NCBI GenBank assembly: GCA_011037195.1
Contig: JAAEAF010002745.1
Coordinates: 1 to 64,000, forward strand
Direction: 5' to 3'
DNA length: 64,000 nucleotides
From: Triatoma infestans
Taxonomy: Eukaryota; Arthropoda; Insecta; Hemiptera; Reduviidae
The notes under the pieces are model-generated. The model was not told the DNA's origin, did not search any database, and worked only from the letters and a program-made list of their open reading frames with translations. Of this stretch, positions 55,336-64,000 are shown piece by piece. Position numbers and translations under genes: made by a program. Within the stretch, counting starts at the first letter, position 1. Every line of letters begins with the position of its first letter.

Positions 55336-56618
55336 TTAACCCGGGAGAACTCGCACCGTGAGATTTTCTCTCACGCTTGAAGAAAAACACTCATAATCCG
55401 GAAGTGGGAGTAGTTGGAAATCCTAAGTTTCGTGTAGCTGAGTTTTTATCTTTTGTTTACTTCCTCTTGAAATATTTTTCCTCTCAGTCTTGTATTAGCT
55501 TCAGGAGAGGAAGTTAAACAAAAATATTCTAAACCGTGAGTGAATCTCTCACGCCGCTGGTGTTCGCGTTACGTTTTTATAAGTAAGTAATTTTCTGTTT
55601 GTATAACATTTTTGGTTTACTGGTGACACAAAATTAGTTTTCCTTTTGAATTTTAGATTTTTTAAATTCAAATGAGTCGTGGCAAACATATGACCGAGAC
55701 GGGGAAGGCGTTGAACGATCTCCGTAAGTGGCATTTTTCAGGATATTTATTTACTTTATATTTTCCTGGTAATTTTATTTATGTTAGTTTTTTTCGCTTA
55801 GAATATTTGTCATGGATTCCTGATCTCGAACAGGGTAAAACTGAAGTTCTCCCAACCTTGTAGACGCTTCGATGCTCGGAAAGCTTCGAAAACCGGAAAG
55901 TGATTCAGAACAATCAGGGATAAAAGAGAAAGATGAACTCGAAAACGACGATCCTCGGAAACTGCTTGTTTGATAACGTCAAAACTACTGTTTGGTATGT
56001 TTCCGCTCCCCGCGAAAATGTGCGCAGAAGGAAACAAAACATCGTTATCCATCTTCCAGGTGTGAAAACTATTGCAAAGCAAGCTAAAACTCCGTTGGAA
56101 TGTTGGAGTCTTTTTTTTCCTGATTCCATAAGAGAGGTACTGGATGAATTTATATCCAAATGTAAACAAAATTACCAAGTTGGTGAATACTGTACTATAG
56201 ATGAAATGTTGGAACCGTTTCGGGGACGTTGCAATTTTCGGCAATACATCCCTAGTAAACCAGCAAAATATGTCCTCAAAGTGTTTTCATTAGCAGATGC
56301 ACGTACACCAAAATGTGCTACGTGTCCAAAATGTGCTGTTACTGAATAATTCAACACAAATTATATTTTTTATATTGAGTTTTCCTCCAGTTTTTTTTTA
56401 TTTATAAATAAAAAAGTGTTATTTATATTTTTTATATTGATATTTGTTTAAGTTTTGTGTGCATTTATATTTATAAATATAATGTCGTTTACTTAATTGG
56501 CATTTAGAAGCTAATAATATTGTTATGTGGTGAAAAAATATGAAAATTGGGATGTGAGAGAAAGGCTCACGCGCGAGTTCTTGCTATTCATTTTTTCTAG
56601 CGAGTTCTCCCGGGTTAA
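55336..56618 (+). mobile_element. PiggyBac internal-deletion derivative
   Basis: TTAA at 55336-55339 and 56615-56618 flanks a 1275-bp element with perfect 15-bp terminal inverted repeats (CCCGGGAGAACTCGC, 55340-55354, and its complement ending at 56614). Sub-terminal inverted copies of CGTGAGA...TCTCACG are at 55357-55376, 55534-55553 and 56566-56580. TTAA targets and CCC-starting ends are the mark of piggyBac. The element is about half the usual length. Confidence 0.9.
55673..56349 (+). pseudogene. PiggyBac transposase with two internal deletions
   Basis: An ATG at 55673 opens a short frame. An acidic stretch (ESDSEQSGIKEKDELENDDP) is read near 55895-55960 in another frame. The frame 55933-56349 then gives ENVRRRKQNIVIHLPG and AKTPLECWSLFFPDSIREVL, the start of the DDE_Tnp_1_7 domain, followed by YCTIDEMLEPFRGRCNFRQY with the first catalytic Asp. 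After DARTPK it jumps to CATCPKCAVTE, the remains of the C-terminal Cys-rich domain. The second and third catalytic Asp regions are missing. It cannot catalyse transposition itself but its ends look usable in trans. Confidence 0.85.
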
Positions 56619-56659
56619 AGTTGGGCTATATTTAACTACGTATAAAAGGAGTTAATTAT

Positions 56660-57230
56660 ATTTTTGCTGACAATCACTAGTTATATGGTTGCAACTAATA
56701 ATTGCAAATAGTAGTTTGGTAGTTGTTTTTACAATTATGTTTTACAACTAATATGGTATAATTGGAATGTAAAATTACAACTAGTAGTTGTAAAATTACC
56801 AACTAATATTTTTAGTTATTATTCGTTTTATTGTTAATCTTGATATGACGAAATTTCAACTCGTAAATTTTCAAACTTCCCAAATTTAATTCAGATTATG
56901 TTAGAATGTTAGAAATCGTAGAATATGTAGGAAAAAGAAGGAAGATTGATGAAGTAGTTATAGGTGTCAGTTTTATAACTAATTACGACTATAGTCGTAG
57001 TTGATAGTTGTTTTTGTAACTACTTTTTCTCAACTATTACTTGTAGGAACGAATTTCAATTATAACTGCTTCAGTTAGAAAAAAAAAAAATTAAAAAACT
57101 ATAAATGCAACTACAGTTGCTTTGCATAGTTAATTGTAAATAAATTTCAACTAGTGGACCCGGTAGTTTATAATTTGTAGTTTCAACTACATTTTAGCCA
57201 ATTGTGGCTTTAACCATCGTTCCTAAGGTA
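56660..57230. repeat. Cluster of CAACTA / TAGTTG motifs
   Basis: About twenty short copies of (A)CAACTA or TAGTTG(T) lie in both orientations in 570 bp. Some form small palindromes: TTACAACTA-G-TAGTTGTAA near 56775, CGACTATAGTCG near 56986, GCAACT-AC-AGTTGC near 57107 and GTAGTT-TC-AACTAC near 57177. No reading frame is present. The origin is unknown. Confidence 0.6.
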
Positions 57231-57599
57231 CGTGACAGAGATACCTAAGATGGCCCGGCGAGTTATACTTAAGTTTGCTTACGTCAACTTTATAGTTAGG
57301 AGTTCAGCTCATTTTTCTTCTCGGCATACAAGGGTTAGACGTCTTTCTGACCAGGTCTATAGCAAAGATAATCTTGTTTAAAAATACCTTTTGGCAGCTG
57401 ATACCATTCCTTCCTTTTGAGTGTCTTCTAATTTCTGCCTGGTATACAAATTGATAGTTGAACATGATTTGTTCATTTAATAATACAATACTAGATATAC
57501 AAATTGATTTTCATAAAACCTGGAGAGAGAAGTTCCGTAGAAAGACTCATTTCAAAATTTATTTATTTTTTTTTTTCCTTTTAAATATTTAGATAAATT

Positions 57600-57765
57600 A
57601 TATTTCTCAACTTATTTGATATTCTGGTAATGTTGTAAGAGTTGATATCTAGCATAGCCTATGCGATTTTGTGTGGTTTTATTAGATGCAAACAAGTCTT
57701 ATACAATATCATCAAAAAGTTCGCAAGATAACCTTGTTAAACATGTACACATTTAATTATATGTA
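57600..57765 (+). repeat. Diverged direct repeat G, copy 1
   Basis: Matches 58766-58930: TTGATATTCTGGTAATGTTG, GTTGATATCTA, AACAAGTCTTAT, CAATA(C/T)CATCAA and AACCTTGTTAA(A/G)CATGTAC. The copies are about 1.17 kb apart and flank the LINE remnant at 57.9-58.2 kb. Confidence 0.65.
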
Positions 57766-57864
57766 ATTTTCTTATTACTCCATTTATAAGTCTTTTTCAG
57801 CAGTCCAGTATATTGCGGAGTTTAACATTGAAATGTAATTGGGCTTTCGTTTTGTCTTTAGACA

Positions 57865-58250
57865 CACTTGAGTATGCGAGAGCCATATGACGACATGGCT
57901 TCGACATGTCATTCCTATATACTTTTTCGCTGACAATATTCAGAGACTGGCAGGTGTTTAGATGTCCAGCATGCATCGGCTTCCTCAGGCAGAGGGGGCA
58001 TATGAGGGAGTCAACGATTTCTATCTTATTCAGATGAGCCTGTAGATAGTCGTGCCCAATCAGAAGACGGAAATTGGCTGTGGCTACATTGCTTGGCAGG
58101 CAACTGTGTAGGGCTGTCTAATCAGTCTCTCCCATCGGTGAGCTCCTAATCAATGCGGTATTTATGACAAAAACCGTTTGTCGTGACTAATCCGGCTAGT
58201 ACTCTTCTTACTTTGTGTAAAAAATTATAGTTTAGCTACTTTTGAGATAG
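57865..58250 (-). pseudogene. LINE C-terminal knuckle remnant
   Basis: The minus-strand reading gives ATANFRLLIGHDYLQAHLNK and then a knuckle ICPLCLRKPMHAGHLNTC. The TGHDYL..HL...G.....CPLC...H...C order is common at the C-terminus of RNase H-bearing LINEs and related elements in arthropods. No RT or RNase H is attached. Confidence 0.6.
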
Positions 58251-58765
58251 CAAGGGCATTTTTATTAATTTCATTTGTGAGGAGGACGTTCTTAAAGCAA
58301 GGAGGAGAATCACAACATCTGCTTTGCAAAGAGGTACAGAAATATTAAAATAGTGTTTTACTATGCAACCTGTCTCTTCCTCTAGGTGTCAGTGAATATT
58401 TAATAAATTTAACATATGTCCAATATGTTCATTTAATCTTAATTTAAACCTCAGATTCAAGTTTAATTATGATAAATCATAGATACAAATCATGCCACAA
58501 CTATGAAGTTGTGGATCCCGTTTGTCCCTGATCAATTCTTTCTTAAAGCATATACTAGATCCAACGTTGGAAAATCTACCAAGTGTGAAATTACTTATAA
58601 ATATTGTAATTTTCTCCTCTATTACTATGGACTAGTAGTTTTCTTTTTCATTGAGATATTTCCTTGTAAAAATACATTCATACAGATACAGACAATGTAT
58701 TCTTATGCGAGTTTACTTTGATTGTTTTTTATTAGAGATTTTTATATTAGATGGCAATAATTGAG

Positions 58766-58930
58766 GTATAATTTCTAATTGATATTCTGGTAATGTTGGA
58801 ATTGATATCTATTATGGGGTATGAGATTTTGTCAGATTTCATTGAATGTAAAACAAGTCTTATTCAATACCATCAAGCAGTTTACAGCGAACCTTGTTAA
58901 GCATGTACAAATTTGAATTACCTAATACAC
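58766..58930 (+). repeat. Diverged direct repeat G, copy 2
   Basis: See 57600-57765. A further shared word, AACACCGTTTGTCGTG (58996) and AAAACCGTTTGTCGTG (58171), lies at a different offset, so one copy has an internal deletion. Confidence 0.6.
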
Positions 58931-58934
58931 TAAC

Positions 58935-59685
58935 CACTGAAAACCAATATACAATTTGTCTTTCAACTTTAGGAGCACTCACTGCAGTAATTATGATAAA
59001 CACCGTTTGTCGTGTGACTAAATGACTAAATTTTAGTCCCATTTTGATCACTACGTTTGTTATGGTCATCATAAAAATACATGCGATAAATTACTCATTG
59101 CATTTCCGTTTTGATCTATAACAACACTGAGAGTGATTTTCCAATAAATAGATTGGACAGATTCGCAGAAAGCAGGTAGAAAATATTTTCGAATGAATAC
59201 TCTACAAATGCAAGCAACTTAAGTCTTAAAATCCTCCGTAGGCAAAAATAGTTTAGCCATCTCTTCAAGGATGGGCGTTTCTATGGTTACCATAACCTAA
59301 CAGCAGCCCGAATAAACTGTGCAACTACTTGAGTATGTATAACCTAGCAACAGACAGTTTTATTTCACTCTTGCAATACACATTCACTTTTACAGATGCC
59401 TACATTCTAAACACAGTGTTATACAAGGGAGCCGCAATAGATCTTCGAAACGGCAAATCTTTTAAATCTCTTTCTAAAACATGTACAACAAGAATTAACC
59501 TTAAGTTTTTATATGTTGCCAAAGTTTGCACAATTACAAAGTTTGCTTTGCGAGGTTTTTTAAAAATCTAGGGGCCATAAAAATCAATGGTTCAAATACA
59601 TCAATATACTCTCTGTGGCGTGTCTTGCGATCAGTGTCTAAAGTGTCTTGAGTATTAAGAAAAAAATATTCCTGGATGAGAGTTG
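58935..59685. other. Unassigned DNA
   Basis: An open frame at 59329-59571 has no recognisable motif. No feature is supported. Confidence 0.4.
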
Positions 59686-59689
59686 ATCT

Positions 59690-60300
59690 TCATCATAATC
59701 CGTTCCACTTATAACGCCCAAACGGTGTCGTGTCCTTAGAAAGGTTTCTCCTAATTACTCCATTCTATCTTGTAGCCTACAGAGATAGGCTTCCTGTTCT
59801 TCGGAGGCGTCCTCGTCGCCTTCTTCCCACCACTCTGCTTTCATGAACTACTCTGGTGATCCGTTTCCCGGACATCTGTTCACATGACCTAACCATGGGC
59901 CATGCAAAACAAGTCTTCTCTCTATTGTGGGATCTCCGCCTGGGTCTCTTCTACCCATCCTTCTAGTCTCGCCTAACACCTTTCTTACATAACGCATTTC
60001 CATCGCTTGTAATTGATTTTTCAGCTTTGCAGTTAGAATCTAAGACCACAAAAATATGTTAAAATTGGCTAGAATATACTTTTGTAAACATCATTCGGTA
60101 TGAGGAGACTTCCTTCTTCTGTGTACAACTATCATTGGCTGCATTGAAAAAAACCTTCCTATCATATTTATTCTCTGTCTTGTTTCATTTTCCATTCTTT
60201 CTTCCTCATTGAAATATGCAATCAGGTCCTTAAGAAGTTTCACTGCTCCGAGACCATTGAATTGATTTTTATTGGCAATCTCCTACCGCTGTCTTCACTA
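59690..60300 (-). pseudogene. RTE-like LINE remnant
   Basis: On the minus strand broken frames read AEMRYVRKVLGETRRMGRRD-like text (AMEMRYVRKVLGETRRMGRR), then PTIERRLVLHGPWLGHVNRC, PGNGSPE and WWEEGDEDASEEQEAYL. The combination of a short basic stretch, WxGHVxRxP and an acidic end is the post-RT region of RTE-type LINEs. No RT is attached, and stops and shifts are present. Confidence 0.55.
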
Positions 60301-60539
60301 TAACATCGACGTTGTACTGGAGACACTCTTGCAATACACTCTCTGGAGGTTACAGAACTACAGAACCCGCTGTTACCAACAGATAATATGCAGAAACCAT
60401 GTAAAATTAAACATATTTATACACTAGTATATTAAACCCTCCCCAATTTTAATATATGTACCGCCGAAGCGAGTACGCGGTCTCTAGACTTGTAACCTAC
60501 CATGGGCAGATAAATGACAAGTGGTTTAGAATGGGGCTA

Positions 60540-60945
60540 GTGAAAGAGGGTTGATGTCGCTGTGGCTAAGAGGAGACCGCTGAACTCATAGTTTTAGACT
60601 GTGAGCTCTATGAAGATCTCCGCACAAACTTGTGGCGAGGAATTGGATTTCATGTTAACCTTAGCAATCTCACTCTACCCTTACTTCTGGAAAATGAGAC
60701 GGCATATAATGTCTTCAAGATGTTTGCGGAATCTGCTCTGTCGTGGCGTATGTCTTGGGGGTCTTTCCCTTGGGTAGGCGGAGTGAATGTTTTGTGTGAT
60801 AGTAATTTATTGCTTCTCTGTAGTTTGCGTGCGTTAGATTCGGGTAACTGTAGAATTTCAGATGACCTCTCAGGGATATCGAGTACTGAAAGGGTCCTTA
60901 GGCTAGTCTTGTATAGATGTGCAAGGTATGACTGTATTTATTGAC
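60540..60945 (+). pseudogene. R1-like LINE C-terminal remnant, same family as 28.6-29.2 kb
   Basis: One frame runs EETAELIVLDCELYEDLRTN, then LWRGIGFHVNLSNLTLPLLL and ENETAYNVFKMFAESAL. YEDLR...IGFHV.L....LLLEN..AY is shared with the minus-strand remnant at 28.7 kb. The knuckle His reads Leu. The 3' part, to about 60945, has no further motif. Confidence 0.55.
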
Positions 60946-60949
60946 TGTG

Positions 60950-62085
60950 TGATGTATGTATGTGTATTAAGGTTATATTGTGGTTAGTCTAGGATGCTTT
61001 AGTTTTTATGTCCGTCAATGTGCCTATCTCTCGTTTATTTAGTGATTATATATATATAGAAACAGTTCTGTTTATAGCAAAGTAGAGTGCGATGGATGAA
61101 TAGTTTGTGGGCTGGGATGAGCGCGAGCTCTGTAGTGCGTTTTGATAAAAAAAAAAAAAAAATTAAATCCTCCAAAAACAAAAAATGTTATCGTACATTA
61201 AGTTCTAAAAGCCGTGACAAATTATTTTTAAGTTATTGGCAAATTCTGGAGATTAAGAGTTTTATTGGCACAAATTAACTGTATGTGTATTCATTTGTTA
61301 CTCACTGAGAGAATAATTATGAACTAACTAAATGGCAGATTTGCAAATTAATGGCTGTAAAATCATTTATCAGACAGTCTCATCCCAGTTTTATATTTTG
61401 TATTGAAATTGACAACATATTCAATGAAAATGTCTTTAGAGATTAATTATTATTTTTACGAGATCATTAAAAGGAAACATCATTTTAACCTTAATTGATT
61501 GAAATTATCAAGTTCTTTTTAACACGGTATGAAATATTTAAGATTAATACAATAAAAAAGATTATTAATAAAAATTAGATTCTAAGAATAATAAGTAATT
61601 ATAAAAAAATATTCAAGTTTGAAACAATGTTCAATACCCTTCTGCAAAAAAGATGGCGGTCCGCAAGAGCAAAAAATAAGCTTGAAGCAGTTAATGGTAT
61701 TTTTCAATATTGAAAAGTATATGAAGAAAGAAGGGCAAAGGGAAAAAAATAGATTATCTTGGCGTCTATATTTTCTCCATTATTGTTTCTATAGAGTGAT
61801 TAATTAATGAAAAAGTATTAATTTGCCAGTTTTCATTTTTCTCTTTATTTTCATCCTAATAGGTTATTCAATAATGGTTAATTTTATTATTTCATTTACT
61901 TTTATATACTGTTAATAAACTGCAACAACACTTTTCCAACAAATGTCACCATAAATACCGGCCACTTATGATCCCAAGGAGCGGAGTTTTTATTCTATCT
62001 GGCGGATCGTATTACTTCTTCTGAGAGTCTTAATTGTTAGTGCATAAATGTACGAAAGAAGTTACTAGAAGAATCATCTGAAAAT
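60950..62085. other. AT-rich DNA, nothing recognised
   Basis: No supported feature. Confidence 0.45.
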
Positions 62086-62088
62086 AAC

Positions 62089-62824
62089 AATAAGTATATG
62101 ATATTTTGTGTTCCGTAACAATGGCCTACGCGACGTCCTCCACGGTCTCCTTACCGGTGGTCGCTCGGGTGTTGCCGCTCGATCTCCTTGCGGAGACGAG
62201 GGCCCTTACCCACAAGCATAAGAAAGGGGAAACGATTGTCCTTGATGGTCAGGAGTTGCCCAGCCTCCTGCTCTTGTAAAGAAAATGGTCCGAGAGTACG
62301 AGATTGGGAAGTGGCAGAGGCGCTGGGATGAAGCAGAGAAAGGGAGAACCACATATGAGTTCTGTCACACGATGGCTGGAGCTATCCCAAACCATAACGC
62401 AATACTTCACGGGAATTCAATTCTAAGCTCTATGAGCTGGGATTGAAAGATTCCCCGAATTGCGAATGCGGTGAACGGGATACGGTGGATCACGTTTTCT
62501 TCCGGTGTCCTCTCCTCGATGAGGCAAGAATCCATATATAATTCAAGCTGATAAGTAGGAGAGAGAAATGACCGGGAGACTGTAAAGAATTGATCAAGAG
62601 TACTAGGAATTTCAAAGATTTTATAGACTTCGCTCGAGAAGTTGCGGTAATAAGAAGGACTAGACGGATAAGTAGAGGTCCGGCTCCCCGTGGCAGGGAC
62701 GGTAACTTACCTAATATGTAGGTAAGGCCAAGAGACCAAGGGCACCGGTTTTGGCGCTATGCGCTAGGTACGGTGGCCTGGAGTGAGCGATTAATAATAA
62801 TAATAATAATAATAAGTATATGAT
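62089..62824 (+). mobile_element. 5'-truncated R1-like LINE with 14-bp TSD
   Basis: AATAAGTATATGAT at 62089-62102 and 62811-62824 flanks a 708-bp insertion that ends in (TAA)n at about 62790-62812. GC content is higher than in the surroundings. The short length, tail and clean duplication indicate a 5'-truncated insertion by target-primed reverse transcription. Confidence 0.88.
62110..62700 (+). pseudogene. R1-like LINE C-terminal region, frameshifted
   Basis: Near 62285-62360 a frame reads MVREYEIGKWQRRWDEAEKG and RTTYEF, the W..RWD...KGR block found downstream of the RT in R1-clade LINEs. After a shift, LYELGLKDSPNCECGERDTV leads into DHVFFRCPLLDEARIH, a C-x-C-x7-H-x4-C zinc knuckle. Then comes a basic tail with RTRRISRGPAPRGRDG. 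The RT and everything upstream are missing. Confidence 0.7.
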
Positions 62825-63204
62825 GAAGAAGAAAGTTTCCGGACGAAGTATTTGGATATGAGAAGCAATAGTGCCCTAAGTAGATTTGTAATAATCTCTC
62901 ACTGGTCCCTGTTTTGAGAGCAAAATGTCCATAAGGTCCATAATCTGAAGGGATTTACACTTGTGACGATACGTAACATTCAATTTCACACGCTATGTGG
63001 CTGGGGACTAAAGAACTTCCGTCTGAATCTCGTCCTAATAGTTGGTGCAAACACGATACTATTCTTAAATATAGTATAATTTGGTTAATGTCTTTTATCA
63101 GACGTTTATTCTGCTAAAAATATGATAGTTTCTTATTTGCAAATAGTGTGGATCATTGGACAATTATCTACTACTCAAAACTTAAAAAAACTGATGTGAT
63201 AATT

Positions 63205-63255
63205 TTGTTGCCAACATTTCGACCATACTTCAATGGTATTCATCAGGGCTTCAAA
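63205..63255 (-). ncRNA. Hammerhead ribozyme-like motif, GAAATGTT variant
   Basis: Minus strand in order: GCC (stem I, 63249-63247), CTGATGA (63246-63240), a stem ACCAT/ATGGT, GAAA, AU/GU as loopless stem III, U before the expected cleavage, and GGC (63212-63210), which pairs with GCC. No extra base separates CTGATGA from the next segment, but the first stem II pair is not formed. No inverted partner is nearby. Confidence 0.45.
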
Positions 63256-63269
63256 TAATATATTTTTTA

Positions 63270-63760
63270 TTTTTTTTTATTTTATCCGTCACAGCACGCA
63301 TATTCCTTTTTATACCTGACCGGTTTCGGATTTTCATCTATGTGAGAGCAAATTGACAAAGTTCGTGTTGAGAGTTCACTCACACTTGTTCGTTTGTTGG
63401 TTGTATATATGTTCGGGAGGTTATAAGGTTATGTATAAGATTATAACGTGTATGTATGTATTTCATGACAAAATGGAATAATTATAAATTATGATTATAC
63501 ATTACGCAATAGTGTATTATAATAAGTAGCACAGTAGTAGTAGTAGTCATTAAACACACAGATATAGTAACATAACCTTATAACCTCCCGCACATGTATA
63601 CAACCAACAAGTGTGAGTGTAACAGAAACATTGCGTTGAAGTGAACAGTGTAAATGGATTTGGTGAAAATTTGCACTGAAGATGGATGACAATCCGAAAC
63701 CGGTCAGAAACAAAAGGAATATACATGCTACGACGGATAAAATACCAGATGTTATCTATC
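63270..63760. repeat. Hammerhead-like inverted pair, GAAACCGGTCAG variant
   Basis: Arms at about 63280-63440 and 63565-63745 are inverted copies with differences: TATACCTGACCGGTTTCGGA against CCGAAACCGGTCAG, CACACTTGTTCG, GTTGGTTGTATA, GGGAGGTTATAAGGTTATGT. The right arm has CTGAAGA, one extra T, a perfect stem II GGAT-GACA-ATCC and GAAACCGGTC, but no good stem I. The left arm core is decayed. Confidence 0.8.
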
Positions 63761-63947
63761 CAGCATTGCGGACCCATTCACATATTCAATATTTTTTTGT
63801 ATCAAATGTTTTGGCTATTGTTTGAAAGTGTAATTGTTTAGATGTTTTCTATTTTGAGGTTTTGTAAAACGAATTTTTTTTTATAGTTGTAAATATAATT
63901 TTTATAATCATAATATAGTAAACGTTGCAAATTATATGAATTAGAGT

Positions 63948-64000
63948 AAAAAGAAAGTTGTGTGGGTGTATCATAACAGGTTTTCCTTTTTAATAAATTT
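63948..64000 (-). repeat. HER start, cut by the window edge
   Basis: GAGTAAAAAGAAAGTTGTGT, GGGTGTATCATAACAGG and a T-rich stretch match the end of the 17.15-17.83 kb HER copy. The window ends within it. Confidence 0.6.

Noticed and set aside
1..64000. CRISPR array, operon or prokaryotic genes
   Set aside because: There are no regularly spaced repeats with unique spacers, no coding density and no ribosome-binding sites; all recognisable genes are eukaryotic transposon genes.

Overview
The window looks like transposon-dense intergenic DNA from an arthropod, most likely an insect. It is AT-rich, has many short homopolymer and (CA)n/(TTA)n runs, and carries broken copies of Jockey, CR1-like, I-like, R1-like, R2-like and RTE-like LINEs, a Ty3/gypsy integrase piece, solo LTRs, mariner and piggyBac deletion derivatives, and a Penelope-like remnant. 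I recognise no host gene, no tRNA or rRNA gene and no CRISPR array. The species cannot be named from the sequence alone; a hemipteran is a guess.

Layout. 0-9 kb: a hairpin-ended repeat (called HER here), a SINE-like head, a LINE with an intact 664-residue reading frame (3.96-6.52 kb) and an RNase H LINE inserted into a hammerhead-like inverted repeat (7.5-9.1 kb). 9-23 kb: Jockey debris, a second RNase H LINE copy inserted in a HER hairpin, LTR-like copies, a full HER copy (17.1-17.8 kb), a CR1-like LINE and a hammerhead-like inverted pair (22.2 kb). 25-34 kb: a long-armed inverted repeat, R1-like and Jockey debris, a gypsy integrase fragment with a 61-bp perfect inverted repeat, and a third RNase H LINE copy. 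35-48 kb: a solo LTR with 5-bp target duplication, a Jockey pseudogene, HER copies, a Penelope-like foldback structure with a HER nested inside it, and more LTR and hammerhead-like copies. 49-52 kb: an R2-superclade LINE with a restriction-like endonuclease. 53-57 kb: a hammerhead-like pair, a mariner inside a HER, a piggyBac derivative with TTAA ends, and a field of CAACTA/TAGTTG motifs. 57-64 kb: R1-, RTE- and other LINE debris, two more hammerhead-like repeats and the edge of another HER.

Two non-coding systems stand out. (1) Short repeats containing CUGANGA, a hairpin, GAAA and a loopless self-complementary stem III, in the order expected of a hammerhead ribozyme; at three sites (22.27, 41.60 and 63.21 kb) a short complementary stem I can also be drawn. 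They occur mostly as inverted pairs, and one pair flanks what looks like a Penelope GIY-YIG endonuclease tail, which fits the known association of hammerheads with Penelope-like elements. (2) The HER family has a 13-bp hairpin at one end, a smaller hairpin plus T-run at the other, 15-bp terminal inverted repeats that could pair instead of the first hairpin, and an internal module of about 300 bp whose copy number differs between copies.

Several insertions are dated relative to each other by target-site duplications that can be read directly: the intact LINE (14 bp), three RNase H LINE copies (13, 9 and 9 bp), an R1-like LINE (14 bp), one solo LTR (5 bp), piggyBac (TTAA) and mariner (TA).
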